Shown piece by piece: positions 36,448 to 45,250 of a stretch of 64,000 nt of DNA. A program made the translations under genes and the position numbers. The DNA lies in NCBI GenBank assembly GCA_963696075.1, contig CAVOJD010000026.1, positions 62,001 to 126,000 of the forward strand, written 5' to 3'. Source of the stretch: CAJQQK01 sp963696075 (lineage in GTDB: Bacteria > Pseudomonadota > Alphaproteobacteria > Rhizobiales > Hyphomicrobiaceae). How positions within the stretch are numbered: the stretch's first letter is position 1; each line of letters starts with the position of its first letter. The notes below the pieces were generated by a model. It searched no databases. It saw only the letters and a program-made list of their open reading frames with translations, and was not told where the DNA came from.

Positions 36448-37242
36448 ATGCCTACCGTGACCGACCAGCCTTTCAATTTGAGTGGGAAAGTCGCCCTCGT
36501 GACCGGCGGCAACGGCGGCATCGGCCTTGGCATGGCGGAGGCTGTCGCGCGGGCCGGCGCCAATGTTGCGATCTGGGGCACAAACCCGGAGAAAAACGCC
36601 GCCGCCAAGGCACGTCTGGCCGCAATTGGCATCGACGCGGAAGCCTTTGAATGCAACGTCGCGGACGAAGCCGCCGTCGAGGCGACAATGCAGGCGACGC
36701 TGGACCGGTTCGGCCGCCTTGACGGGTGCTTTGCAAACGCCGGCGTCACCGGCCGCGGCGCCAAATCGTTCCTCGACATAACCGCCGATGAGTGGCGCCG
36801 CGTGCTCTCGGTTAACCTCGACGGCACCTTCTTCACATTCAAGGCAGCCGTGCGCCACATGGTGACCCGCGCCGAGGCCGGCGATCCCGGCGGGCGCCTT
36901 GTCGCCGTCTCGAGCCTGGCCTCCGTTTCCGGCCCCGCCCGCAACGAACACTACGCCGCCAGCAAGGGCGGGCTGAACGCGATGACGTTCGCCTTGGCGG
37001 TCGAATTCGCCCGCTACCAGATCACCGCCAACGCCATTCTCCCCGGCTGGATCGAGACGGACATGACCGGCAACCTCTTTTCGAACGACAAGTTCGCAGA
37101 GGCTGCCGGCAAGCGCATCCCGATGCGCCGGTGGGGCAGACCAGATGATTTCGGCGGCCTCGCCGTCTACCTGATGAGCGACGCCTCACGCTATCACACC
37201 GGCCAACTGCTCCAGATCGATGGAGGCTATTTCCGCTTCTGA
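36448..37242 (+). CDS. SDR-family oxidoreductase
   Basis: 264-residue classical SDR. TGGNGGIGLG cofactor loop, NAGVTG near 100, Ser in VSSLAS and HYAASKGG with Tyr and Lys; LLQIDGGYFRF closes. Two starts are possible: ATG 36448, which abuts AAGG, or GTG 36457, better spaced from it. The gene diverges from NTF2 paralogue 2 and converges on another SDR. Confidence 0.85.
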   Translation: MPTVTDQPFNLSGKVALVTGGNGGIGLGMAEAVARAGANVAIWGTNPEKNAAAKARLAAIGIDAEAFECNVADEAAVEATMQATLDRFGRLDGCFANAGVTGRGAKSFLDITADEWRRVLSVNLDGTFFTFKAAVRHMVTRAEAGDPGGRLVAVSSLASVSGPARNEHYAASKGGLNAMTFALAVEFARYQITANAILPGWIETDMTGNLFSNDKFAEAAGKRIPMRRWGRPDDFGGLAVYLMSDASRYHTGQLLQIDGGYFRF

Positions 37243-37266
37243 GCGGGGCCGGCGTCACATCCGCAC

Positions 37267-38019
37267 CTACGTCCCAAGGAAAATGCCACCATTGACGTGC
37301 AGAATCTGGCCCGTCATGTAAGCCTGGTTCGGCTCACACAAGAACCGCACGGCAGAAGCGACCTCATCGACATGCCCCGGCCGCGGGATTGGCGATGTCG
37401 TCGCCCGCTGCGGCATCTGCCCGGCTGACTGCGGCCGCGCCGTCTCGATCGCGCCCGGCGATACCATATTGGCGGTAATCCCCTTGTCGGCGAATTCCAC
37501 CGCAAGCGCGCGCGTCAAACCCGTAAGCCCGGACTTCGCCGTCAGGTTGTGCGCGCGCCGGCTGATGCCGATGTGCCAGGAGATGCCGCCAAGCGTCACG
37601 ATCCGGCCCCAGCCCTTCGCCACCATCATCGGCAAAATCGCCTGGCTCAGATGAAATGTCCCATCAAGGGCGATGTCGACGACACGCCGGAACGTCGCGT
37701 GATCCATTTCCAGGAAATCGATCTGCCCGCGCGCCGAAGCGTTTGCAACCAGGATATCGATATCGCCGAACGCCTCCCGTCCGGCAGCCACCATCCGCGC
37801 GACATTATCCGCCGACACCACGTCACCGACCGCAACAATCGCCTGCCCGCCGCGGCCACGGATTTCGTCTGCCACCGCGTTGGCCGATGCCTCGTCCTGC
37901 AAGGTGTTGACGATGATATTGGCCCCCGCATCGGCCAGCATCAGCGCCGTTGCTTTACCGATATTGCGCGCCGCCCCCGTAACAAATGCCGTATGTCCGG
38001 CAAGCACCTTGTCTGGCAT
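37267..38019 (-). CDS. SDR-family protein lacking the catalytic tyrosine
   Basis: 250 residues with full SDR fold signatures: TGAARNIGKA cofactor loop, VANASARG in place of NNAG, GGISWHIG around the Ser and ILHVNGGIFLGT at the end. In the YxxxK position the protein reads NLTAK (codon aac), so the catalytic Tyr is Asn while Lys is kept. Surrounding SGLTGLTRALAVEFADKGITANMVSPG is intact, so this is not a frameshift. It may bind nucleotide without classical dehydrogenase activity or use another acid, for example a nearby His. Possibly an inactive partner of the adjacent SDR. Confidence 0.8.
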   Translation of the reverse strand: MPDKVLAGHTAFVTGAARNIGKATALMLADAGANIIVNTLQDEASANAVADEIRGRGGQAIVAVGDVVSADNVARMVAAGREAFGDIDILVANASARGQIDFLEMDHATFRRVVDIALDGTFHLSQAILPMMVAKGWGRIVTLGGISWHIGISRRAHNLTAKSGLTGLTRALAVEFADKGITANMVSPGAIETARPQSAGQMPQRATTSPIPRPGHVDEVASAVRFLCEPNQAYMTGQILHVNGGIFLGT

Positions 38020-38161
38020 GTTCTACGTTTCCACCCATCTTGATTGTCTATGACATCAAGCGCACACGAGTTTACGGCCCGTCTGTCGCTTGATCTTGAT
38101 GTATTGCGATTTTTGAGTCGTTTTGACCAGGGCCTGCATCCCGCCGATCAACCTCTGATTG

Positions 38162-38175
38162 TTGATCGAGGTCAA
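38162..38175. promoter_or_regulatory. Fnr/FixK-type box upstream of the universal stress gene
   Basis: TTGATCGAGGTCAA fits the CRP/FNR-family consensus TTGAT-N4-ATCAA with one change. The centre is 58 bases before the start codon. A -10-like catact at 38198-38203 would place the transcription start near 38210, about 41.5 bases from the centre, the class II activator position. Confidence 0.7.
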
Positions 38176-38226
38176 CGAAGCCGCTCCACAGCTCGGCCAT
38201 ACTGGCTCACACCTAGGAGGAATGCC

Positions 38227-38664
38227 ATGTACAAACACATCATCGTCGCAACCGATGGCTCCGATATCGCAAACGAAGCCATGAAACACGCCATTGACCT
38301 CGCCAAGGCGATCGGCGCGAAACTTTCCGCCGTCACGGTTACCGAGCCTTTCGAGATGATCGCCTTTGCCGAACAGGCCGCCGTCATCTCCCCCACCGAC
38401 TACAAGAACTCAACGGCCGACTACGCAAAGAAAATCCTGGGCGCCGCCGAAAGCACCGCCAAAGCGGCCGGCGTTGCATGCGCGACAATCCATGCCGAGA
38501 ACCGTTATGCTTATCAGGGCATTATCGACGCCGCCAAAACCAACAACGCCGACCTGATCGTGGTTGGCTCGCACGGGCGCAGCGGCATCGAGGGCCTCCT
38601 CCTTGGCAGTCAGGCCGTGAAACTCCTGACCCACTCCAAGATCCCGGCCCTTGTCGTGCGCTGA
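38227..38664 (+). CDS. Universal stress protein (UspA family)
   Basis: 145-residue single Usp domain. MYKHIIVATDGSDIANEAMKHAIDLAK opens the fold, and the ATP-binding pattern G-2x-G-9x-G(S) is seen as GSHGRSGIEGLLLGS near residues 116-131. GGAGG sits just upstream of the ATG. The Fnr/FixK-type box at 38162 suggests induction under low oxygen or nitrosative stress, as for many usp genes in alphaproteobacteria. A 39-residue membrane protein follows. Confidence 0.9.
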   Translation: MYKHIIVATDGSDIANEAMKHAIDLAKAIGAKLSAVTVTEPFEMIAFAEQAAVISPTDYKNSTADYAKKILGAAESTAKAAGVACATIHAENRYAYQGIIDAAKTNNADLIVVGSHGRSGIEGLLLGSQAVKLLTHSKIPALVVR

Positions 38665-38704
38665 CGACCGCGCCCGTCCCATTCCGAAACCCCACCCGGT
38701 TGAC

Positions 38705-38747
38705 GAATGCCGGTTTTTTCCATTTTCTTATCGTTCGGCCGGCATTC
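38705..38747. repeat. Inverted repeat gaatgccgg / ccggcattc downstream of usp
   Basis: Perfect 9-base arms separated by 25 T-rich bases, starting 40 bases after the usp stop. It may be a weak terminator or mRNA-stabilising hairpin. Confidence 0.45.
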
Positions 38748-38798
38748 AGCCCATGGCCGCGCCCCAAGGAAGGACAAAATCGGAGGAAACTGAGGAAG

Positions 38799-38918
38799 AT
38801 GAACGAGCAGGACGCAATCAGCCGTCAGCGCACAGGCCGCTTGGTCGCCATTGCCAGCGTCGTCTGGTGGATCGCCACGATCGGCGGTGTCATCTGGGTC
38901 ATCAACGCCAACGCGTGA
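38799..38918 (+). CDS. 39-residue single-helix membrane protein
   Basis: Short gene starting at ATG 38799 behind GGAGGAAACTGAGGAAG. The product has a polar N-terminus (NEQDAISRQRTGR) and one hydrophobic helix LVAIASVVWWIATIGGVIWVI, so it is a bitopic inner-membrane peptide. The strong ribosome site and hairpin downstream support a real gene. It is 134 bases behind usp and may be co-expressed from the Fnr-type promoter. Function unknown. Confidence 0.6.
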   Translation: MNEQDAISRQRTGRLVAIASVVWWIATIGGVIWVINANA

Positions 38919-38971
38919 TGCGCCCATGGCCCAATTGCCGGGCCGCTCCTTTGGAGACCTGAGATCAACAA

Positions 38972-39003
38972 GCGCCGCTGGCCTGCACCGGCGGCGTCTT
39001 CAT
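38972..39003 (+). terminator. Hairpin after the 39-residue gene
   Basis: Stem cgccgctgg / ccggcggcg (one G-T pair) with a 6-base loop, followed by tcttcattt. Plausible terminator of the usp unit. Confidence 0.5.
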
Positions 39004-39062
39004 TTCTACCCTCTGCCGCAACGCTAGGCGCCCAAAGAGCCGCGACCGACGATCAGCGCCCC

Positions 39063-39626
39063 TCAGTCGTTTCGCTTTCGCACCGGACATGGACGCTCGA
39101 TGTTCGCGATCGGATCGAACTCCGACCGGCCCGTATAGGCCAGTCCGCGACCATAGATGTGGAGCGACATCGACAGCTCCTCGCCCTCATTGCGCACGCT
39201 ATGAATATCGTTCGGCGTCAACGTCACGACATGACCGTTCGTCACCTCCACCTCGGACGCTTTCTCGAGTTCGGCATAACCGGGCTTGTCTCCGGCATCC
39301 TTCCGCGCCCAGGTCACGTTCATTTCGCGCCCCACGAGACCGATCACAACTCCCCACGTCTGATGATCATGCGGCGCCACACCGCGCCCCGGCAGCCACG
39401 ATACGGTTTCGATCAGAAGACCCGGATCCGGGTCCTCATGAAAAACCTTGATACCGATCCCCTGCCCCTCGTCCGCCTCATAACAGACCGGCTCCAGCCA
39501 CCCGAGATCGTCCGCGTATGGCTTCGCAAGCCGTCCCACTTCCTCGAGCACCATTTGCTGGTCCTGCGAGCGTTGAAGCACCTGCTTGATCTGTTCGGCC
39601 AGATCGCCAATCGCCAACCCTGTCAT
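39063..39626 (-). CDS. Cysteine dioxygenase-like thiol dioxygenase (cupin)
   Basis: 187-residue cupin of the cysteine dioxygenase type. Iron ligands are His86 and His88 in APHDHQTWGV and His142 in NDIHSVRNEG; the family's Ser-x-His-x-Tyr triad is seen as Ser154, His156 and Tyr158 in SMSLHIYG. It would oxidise a thiol such as cysteine or 3-mercaptopropionate to the sulfinate. ATG 39626 follows GAGGAGG; the open frame from 39647 covers that site. It diverges from a VOC-family gene. Confidence 0.82.
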   Translation of the reverse strand: MTGLAIGDLAEQIKQVLQRSQDQQMVLEEVGRLAKPYADDLGWLEPVCYEADEGQGIGIKVFHEDPDPGLLIETVSWLPGRGVAPHDHQTWGVVIGLVGREMNVTWARKDAGDKPGYAELEKASEVEVTNGHVVTLTPNDIHSVRNEGEELSMSLHIYGRGLAYTGRSEFDPIANIERPCPVRKRND

Positions 39627-39764
39627 CCAGACTTCCTCCTCATTCACGCCTTGCTGCTCCGCCGGCCCGCGTTATCATGCCCGCCACCCGGGCCGGGCAC
39701 AACCAGCACCTCCCGACCGACCCCGAATAGAAACCAGACACTGGTCACAACAGACAGGACACCC

Positions 39765-40172
39765 ATGAAACTCTCGCTCCACCACCTCAATCTGTGCACC
39801 AAGAACGTCAAGGAGATGGACAACTTCTATACCGACATCCTTGACATGGCCCCCGAGCCCTCGATGGAAAAGCTTCGCGTCAAGACCGAGGGCTACGATG
39901 GCAACGTCGCCTTCGTCACCGACGGCCACACCCAGGTCCATATCGCCCAGACCGATCTCGGCGTCGGCTTCCGCACCGGCCAGGCCATCAACCCCCTCGA
40001 GCGCGGCCACATTGCCTTCCGCACCGACGACATCGAGGCCTTCAAGAAGCGTCTCGATGAAAAAGGCGTCGCCTATTCCGACTACGGCGGGTGGGCGATG
40101 AGCGGCTGGCACCAGATCTTCTTCCATGATCCCGATGGCAACGTCATCGAGGTCCACCAGGCGCCCGAGTAA
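39765..40172 (+). CDS. VOC-family (glyoxalase/dioxygenase-fold) protein
   Basis: 135 residues: two beta-alpha-beta-beta-beta units, MKLSLHHLNLCTKNVKEMDNFYTDILDM at the start and ERGHIAFRTDDIEAFKKRLDEKGV, HQIFFHDPDGNVIEVHQ at the end. Potential metal ligands are His6 (or His7), a mid-domain Glu/His and the Glu in VIEVHQ. Lyase, isomerase or dioxygenase activity cannot be told apart. AGGA precedes the ATG. Confidence 0.8.
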   Translation: MKLSLHHLNLCTKNVKEMDNFYTDILDMAPEPSMEKLRVKTEGYDGNVAFVTDGHTQVHIAQTDLGVGFRTGQAINPLERGHIAFRTDDIEAFKKRLDEKGVAYSDYGGWAMSGWHQIFFHDPDGNVIEVHQAPE

Positions 40173-40198
40173 GCCGCTGCGGGCAACGGCCGATCCGC

Positions 40199-41455
40199 TT
40201 ACCGCGCGCGATCCGGCCCCAACGCGTCATGGGTGGGCGGCCGCGTCCAAAGCGCCGCCACACCCAGGACCGCAAGCGGTATCAACCCCTGCAGCGCCAT
40301 TGTCCTGAGCGCCACGTCGGAAGGATAGGCCTGGAACAGGTTCCCGGCATTCCACAGCCCGATCGTCGCGCACCCGATCGCAAGCGCGAGCAACCCGAAC
40401 GCCCTCCCCCGCAACTCCTCCGGCGCCGTCGTGTAGACAAGCGCATATTGCGTTGCCGAGAACCACGCGCCGCCGAAACTGGCGAGGATCACCCCCGCGA
40501 CCGTAAATTCCGGACGCAGCGCGAACGACAGCGCCAACACTGAGCCAAGGTAGATGAACGGGCCCGCAAAATAGATCGCCAGCAGTCCGCGCGGTCGAAT
40601 GAAAATACCGATCAGGACGGACCCGATTACCCCCCCAACGCCCTCCATCGCGGCAATCGTGCCGATCGCTGCGGGCGAGAAGGCGAAATCCTTCTGCGCA
40701 AAAACCGGGATCATGGCGATGAACGGCGCGCAGAAGAGATTGTAGATGACGGTGACGCCGAGAATCACCATGAACCGCATATTCGTGAGCAGCACAAACA
40801 GGCTCTTGCGCGGCCCCGCGCCAGCGTCGCTGGCCGTGCCCGGACGCGCCGGCCGCTCGAACCCGAGTGCCAGCAGGATGCAAATGATGTAGAGCGCGCA
40901 GTTGAGCGCAAACACGCCCACAACGCCGAAAAACTGGAAAACCAACCCGCCGATCAGCGGCCCGAGCCCCCGCGTCAGGTAGTTGGTGATGTTGTCGAGC
41001 CCCATGCCGCGGCCGATCCGCGCCTGACCGATCGCCTCGACCATGAAGCGTCGCCGGATCGGCATGTCCGTCACCCAGAAGATGCCGGTCGCAAGCGTCG
41101 CCCCAACCACCATCGGATAGGTCGCATGACCGCTGTGCGCCACGAACGCCAGCGTTCCCGCGATACCGCACATGATGGTCAGGAGGCCGATCAGCATCAG
41201 CCGGCGGTCATAGCGGTCCGTCAACGCCCCGATGACAAAACCGAGCAGCGCATAGGGTGCCACGCGCACAATCGCGAGCAGCGCGACCAGCGGCGGGCTC
41301 TCGGTCAACTGATAGGCAAAGATGCCGAGTGCCAGGAACTCGAGCCACCGGATGACCCCTGTCATCAAGCCAAGCAGCCACCCCCGCCGATAGTCGGGCA
41401 CGCGATGCAGCGGCACATCACTCGCCGCAAGCCCGCTCTCAGCCTGTTTATTCAA
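40199..41455 (-). CDS. MFS transporter (enterobactin-exporter-like/TetA-like DHA3 type)
   Basis: 418 residues with 12 predicted helices. GALTDRYDRRLMLIG is the loop 2-3 motif, and AWFSATQYALVYTTAPEELRGRAFGLLALA the late-half signature of DHA3-type facilitators. I place the start at TTG 41455 (codon for the Leu in SALNKQ), preceded by AAGGTAG. The open frame reaches 41554, but the extra residues show no helix. Transported molecule unknown. Confidence 0.78.
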   Translation of the reverse strand: MNKQAESGLAASDVPLHRVPDYRRGWLLGLMTGVIRWLEFLALGIFAYQLTESPPLVALLAIVRVAPYALLGFVIGALTDRYDRRLMLIGLLTIMCGIAGTLAFVAHSGHATYPMVVGATLATGIFWVTDMPIRRRFMVEAIGQARIGRGMGLDNITNYLTRGLGPLIGGLVFQFFGVVGVFALNCALYIICILLALGFERPARPGTASDAGAGPRKSLFVLLTNMRFMVILGVTVIYNLFCAPFIAMIPVFAQKDFAFSPAAIGTIAAMEGVGGVIGSVLIGIFIRPRGLLAIYFAGPFIYLGSVLALSFALRPEFTVAGVILASFGGAWFSATQYALVYTTAPEELRGRAFGLLALAIGCATIGLWNAGNLFQAYPSDVALRTMALQGLIPLAVLGVAALWTRPPTHDALGPDRAR

Positions 41456-41765
41456 TGCGCTGCTACCTTGATCGACGACTCGGCAAGCCGACAGAATGGC
41501 CGAGACGGCCCCTCCCTGGCGATCAGCGATGCGATTGTCGTATCCAGTGTCCAACTGATCGTATCAGCGGCCCCGGAGGACGGGCATTGGCGCCGGTATG
41601 AGAGCGGGGCATAAGAGCGGGCATGAGCGCCACACCGCATGCCTCCAATCCTAAAGGATCATTCCCGTATCAGGCACCTTGCGATATACACACGCCAAGC
41701 ATAGTCTGGCCCAACACGCTCATCGGCGCTGCAATGAAACGGCTAAGTACTTTCGGCGAGTAGCC

Positions 41766-42251
41766 ATGCCCCTCGAAATTGAACGCAAATTCCTCGTCAC
41801 GGGCAAGCAGTGGCAGACCCAGGCCGACGGCGGTCGCCGCATTCGCCAAGCCTACCTGTCAAACAATGCAAAGAATTCCGTGCGCGTCCGCATCATCGAC
41901 GATGCCCGCGCCAAACTTACCATCAAATCAAGTTACCGCGGCATTGTGCGCGACGAGTTCGAGTATGAGATCCCCGTCGAAGACGCCCGCGACCTGATCC
42001 ACCTGCGCCAATCGACCATCATCGACAAAGTCCGCTACAAGGTGCGCATCGGCGGCATCATCTGGGAAATCGACGAATTCTTCGGCGCGAATGCCGGCCT
42101 CGTGATGGCCGAAGTCGAACTGAGCGACGCCAATCAACAGATCGCCTTGCCCAGCTGGATCGGCCGCGAGGTCACCGGCGACAAGCGATACAATAATTCT
42201 CAGCTCGCCGCCCACCCCTGCAACGAATGGGCAGCCCAGCCGGTCAAATGA
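41766..42251 (+). CDS. CYTH-domain protein (triphosphate tunnel metalloenzyme)
   Basis: 161-residue CYTH protein. The signature ExExK is EIERK at residues 4-8, followed by RQAYLSN, VRVRIIDDARAKLTIK, FEYEIP, DKVRYKV and WEIDEFFG, the alternating charged beta strands that line the tunnel. Single-domain bacterial members usually hydrolyse inorganic triphosphate or related polyphosphates. It stands alone between MFS and nitronate monooxygenase. Confidence 0.88.
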   Translation: MPLEIERKFLVTGKQWQTQADGGRRIRQAYLSNNAKNSVRVRIIDDARAKLTIKSSYRGIVRDEFEYEIPVEDARDLIHLRQSTIIDKVRYKVRIGGIIWEIDEFFGANAGLVMAEVELSDANQQIALPSWIGREVTGDKRYNNSQLAAHPCNEWAAQPVK

Positions 42252-42359
42252 CCGGAAACGAGCGCATCAAACGCGCCACGTTCCGCAAGGAAGTCCATCC
42301 TGTGTCTGCGTGCTATCCCCACCAACAGATCAGACCCGGCAACACAGCCTACCAACCGC

Positions 42360-43439
42360 TCACCCCAGCAGCACGCGTGCCTCGTGCCACAAACGGGTAA
42401 CGATTTCCCCCGCGCCCCGCTCCTCGGCAAACCCGGCGGACTGCCCCGCCCACGCCTGCAACCGGTCGATATCATTGTCGCGCGCACCCTGATCACGCAT
42501 CGCCTGGGTAAGCCCCCGCTGCACGGGATAGGGCGCCGGTGCAGGCGCATCGCGATCGCTCGCAGCCGCCGCGTACCCTGTCCGGATGCTGCGCCCAAGC
42601 CGCCCGGAAAACGCCCGTGTCCCGATGGTGTCTTCCGGCCGCGCCTGCCCGATCGCATCAGCCCACGCCGGCGCGATCGCCGCTTCCGGAGAGCGTAACA
42701 GGCCCGTGCCGACCTGCACCGCCGAAGCCCCCAGCATCAAGGCCGCCGCAACCTGCCGCCCATCACCAATGCCGCCCGCCGCAATCACCGGCACATCAAC
42801 TGCGTCCACCACCTGCGGCAACAGCGAGAACAGCCCGATCATCCGCGCCTGCGCTTCATCCGCCTCGAACGCGCCGCGATGCCCGCCCGCCTCCATACCC
42901 TGCGCGACAACCGCATCCGCCCCGGCGCCGACCGCAACCTCCGCTTCCCCAACCGTCGTCACCGTCGCCATCCACTTGATCCCGCGCGCCTTCATCTCGG
43001 CCACGAAATCCGGCGGATAGACCCCCATGATCGACGAGATCACCGCCGGCCCGGCGGCCAAGATCGCCGCCATCTGCGCATCGAAATCCTGCAGCGCAAC
43101 GTCCCCGGCGTCCGCCGCGACCTCAGGCCCCCACTCCCTGAGAAAATCCCGAACAGCGGCTTCGTTGACCGGATCGCGCACCGGCGCTGGATCTGGAATC
43201 CACAAGTTGAGCTGGAACGCTCCGTTGCTCCCGGCGCGGACCTTGCCGACCCAGTCTTCGATCTGCTCGGGCCGCATCAACAGGCACCCGCAAGCCCCCA
43301 TGCCGCCCGCCTTGCCAACGGCGATGGCAAGCTCCGGCGGACAGGCCCCCGCCATCGGCGCCATCAGGATCGGCACCTCCAGATCGAAGGCATCACAAAA
43401 TGCCTGCGTCCGCGCGAGACTGTCCGACCGTGCAGCCAT
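42360..43439 (-). CDS. Nitronate monooxygenase family (2-nitropropane dioxygenase-like)
   Basis: 359-residue FMN-dependent TIM barrel. PILMAPMAGACPPELAIAVGKAGGMGACGC is the N-terminal block. QGMEAGGHRGAF contains the catalytic His, and VIAAGGIGDGRQVAAALMLGASAVQVGTGLL is the FMN phosphate site. ATG 43439 sits behind GGAGGACACGCTTG. It follows the formate-tetrahydrofolate ligase gene by 39 bases on the same strand and may be the last gene of the oxalate operon, though it has no obvious role in it. Confidence 0.85.
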   Translation of the reverse strand: MAARSDSLARTQAFCDAFDLEVPILMAPMAGACPPELAIAVGKAGGMGACGCLLMRPEQIEDWVGKVRAGSNGAFQLNLWIPDPAPVRDPVNEAAVRDFLREWGPEVAADAGDVALQDFDAQMAAILAAGPAVISSIMGVYPPDFVAEMKARGIKWMATVTTVGEAEVAVGAGADAVVAQGMEAGGHRGAFEADEAQARMIGLFSLLPQVVDAVDVPVIAAGGIGDGRQVAAALMLGASAVQVGTGLLRSPEAAIAPAWADAIGQARPEDTIGTRAFSGRLGRSIRTGYAAAASDRDAPAPAPYPVQRGLTQAMRDQGARDNDIDRLQAWAGQSAGFAEERGAGEIVTRLWHEARVLLG

Positions 43440-43478
43440 CAAGCGTGTCCTCCAAGCATTTTGCGCAAGCGCCCGAAC

Positions 43479-45148
43479 CTAGAACAGGCCCTCGATATCG
43501 CCATCCGCATTGAGCTTGATCGCCTCCGCCGACGGCACCCGCGGCAGGCCCGGCATCGTCATGATCTCACCGCAGATCGCGACCACGAACCCCGCCCCCG
43601 CCGACAGCCGCACCTCGCGGACCGGCAGATCGAAGCCCGTCGGCGCGCCGCGCTGATTGGGATCGGTCGAGAACGAATACTGCGTCTTGGCCATGCACAC
43701 CGGCAGATCGCGATAACCGGCGTCTTCCCACGCCTTGAGCTGGTCACGGATCTTCTTGTCAGCCGTGACGCTCTCGGCCCGGTAGATCTCTTTCGCAACC
43801 GTCTCGATCTTCTCGAACAGCCCGATGCTGTCCGGATAAAGCGGCTTGTAGGCCGCCTCTCCGCTTTCGGCGAGTTCGACGACCTTCTTCGCGGTCTCCA
43901 CGATCCCCTCGCCGCCGTTCGCCCAGTGCGTGTTGACGATCGCATCCGCGCCGACGCTCGCGCAGTAATCCTTCATCGCCTGGATTTCCGCATCCGTATC
44001 GGTGACGAAGTGGTTGATGCCGACGACGGCAGGCACACCGAATTTCTTCACGTTCTCGATGTGCCGGCCAAGGTTGGCGCACCCAGCCTTCACCGCCTCG
44101 ACGTTTTCGGCCCCAAGATCGGCCCGCGCGACGCCGCCATTCATCTTCATCGCCCTGACCGTCGCAACGATCACAACCGCATCAGGCTTCAGCCCCGCCT
44201 TGCGACACTTGATGTCGAAGAACTTCTCCGCCCCAAGGTCCGCCCCGAAGCCGGCTTCCGTCACCACGTAATCGGCAAGCTTGAGCGCCGTCTTGGTCGC
44301 AACCACCGAGTTGCACCCATGCGCGATGTTGGCGAACGGGCCGCCATGAACAAACGCCGGATTGTTCTCCAGCGTCTGCACCAGGTTCGGCTGCATTGCC
44401 TGTTGCAACAGTACGGTCATCGCCCCGTCCGCCTTGATGTCGCGGCACGTGATCGGCTCCCGCTTGCGCGTATAGGCGACAATGATGTCGCCGAGGCGCT
44501 GTTGCAGATCATCGAGATCATTGGCAAGGCAAAGGATCGCCATCACTTCCGAAGCAACCGTAATGTCGAAACCCGCTTCCGCCGGGAACCCGTTCGCAAC
44601 GCCGCCAAGCGACGTCGTGATCTGGCGCAGTGCCCGGTCGTTCATGTCCATCACCCGGCGCCACACGACCGGCGCTGATCGATGCCAAGTTCATTGCCCC
44701 AGTAGATGTGATTGTCGATCATGGCCGAGAGCAGATTGTGCGCCGACGTGATCGCATGGAAGTCACCGGTAAAATGGAGGTTCATATCCTCCATCGGCAC
44801 GACCTGGGCATAACCGCCACCAGCCGCCCCCCCCTTCATGCCAAAGCACGGGCCGAGCGACGCCTCGCGAATACAGATCGCAGCCTTCTTGCCGATTTTG
44901 TTGAGCCCGTCGCCGAGCCCGACCGTCGTCGTCGTCTTGCCTTCACCGGCTGGCGTCGGGTTGATCGCAGTCACCAGGATCAGCTTGCCATCGGGCCGCC
45001 CCTCGAGCGACTTGATGAACGCCGCCGACACCTTCGCCTTGTCGTGGCCATAAGGCAGCAGATGATCGGACGGAATATCGAGCTTCGCTCCGATTTCCTG
45101 AATGGGCTTCTTGTTGGCCTTGCGGGCAATTTCAATGTCGGTGGCCAT
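43479..45148 (-). pseudogene. fhs: Formate-tetrahydrofolate ligase, broken by a one-base frameshift
   Basis: Fhs joins formate to tetrahydrofolate with ATP. The 5' part (45148 to about 44670) has the P-loop TPAGEGKTTTTVGLGDGL and GGAAGGGYAQVVPMEDMNLHFTGD, and the 3' part (to 43479) has MDMNDRALRQITTSLGG and the rest of the roughly 556-residue family. They join out of frame at 44667-44672: the family reads RRVVWRRVMDMND, but here cgccggtcgtgtgg lacks one g, giving RRSCGAG and a stop. Both halves are otherwise conserved, so either a sequencing error or a very recent null mutation. The ATG at 45148 has AAGGAAA 8 bases upstream. If truly broken, formate from the oxalate pathway could not enter the C1 pool through this copy. 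Confidence 0.85.
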
Positions 45149-45212
45149 GGGACGTTTCCTTATAATTTGCTCTATTTTTTTTGATGAAGTCGGGTGATCG
45201 CTCGACAACCCG

Positions 45213-45250
45213 CAGGTGCTCAGGTCTCAGGTGCTCAAGTCTCAGGTGCC
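45213..45250. repeat. Tandem 15-base repeat at the 3' end of the formyltransferase-like gene
   Basis: Units caggtgctcaggtct (45213-45227), caggtgctcaagtct (45228-45242) and a partial caggtgcc (45243-45250). The repeat crosses the stop codon of the formyltransferase-like gene (45242-45244), so slippage would alter its C-terminus. Confidence 0.75.

Noticed and set aside
42879..44678. 599-codon open frame on the plus strand
   Set aside because: Antisense of the nitronate monooxygenase and fhs genes; the translation is Arg/Asp/His-rich and has no ribosome site.
45213..45250. CRISPR-like repeat
   Set aside because: Fewer than three short, directly abutting 15-base units with no spacers; this is a simple tandem repeat.
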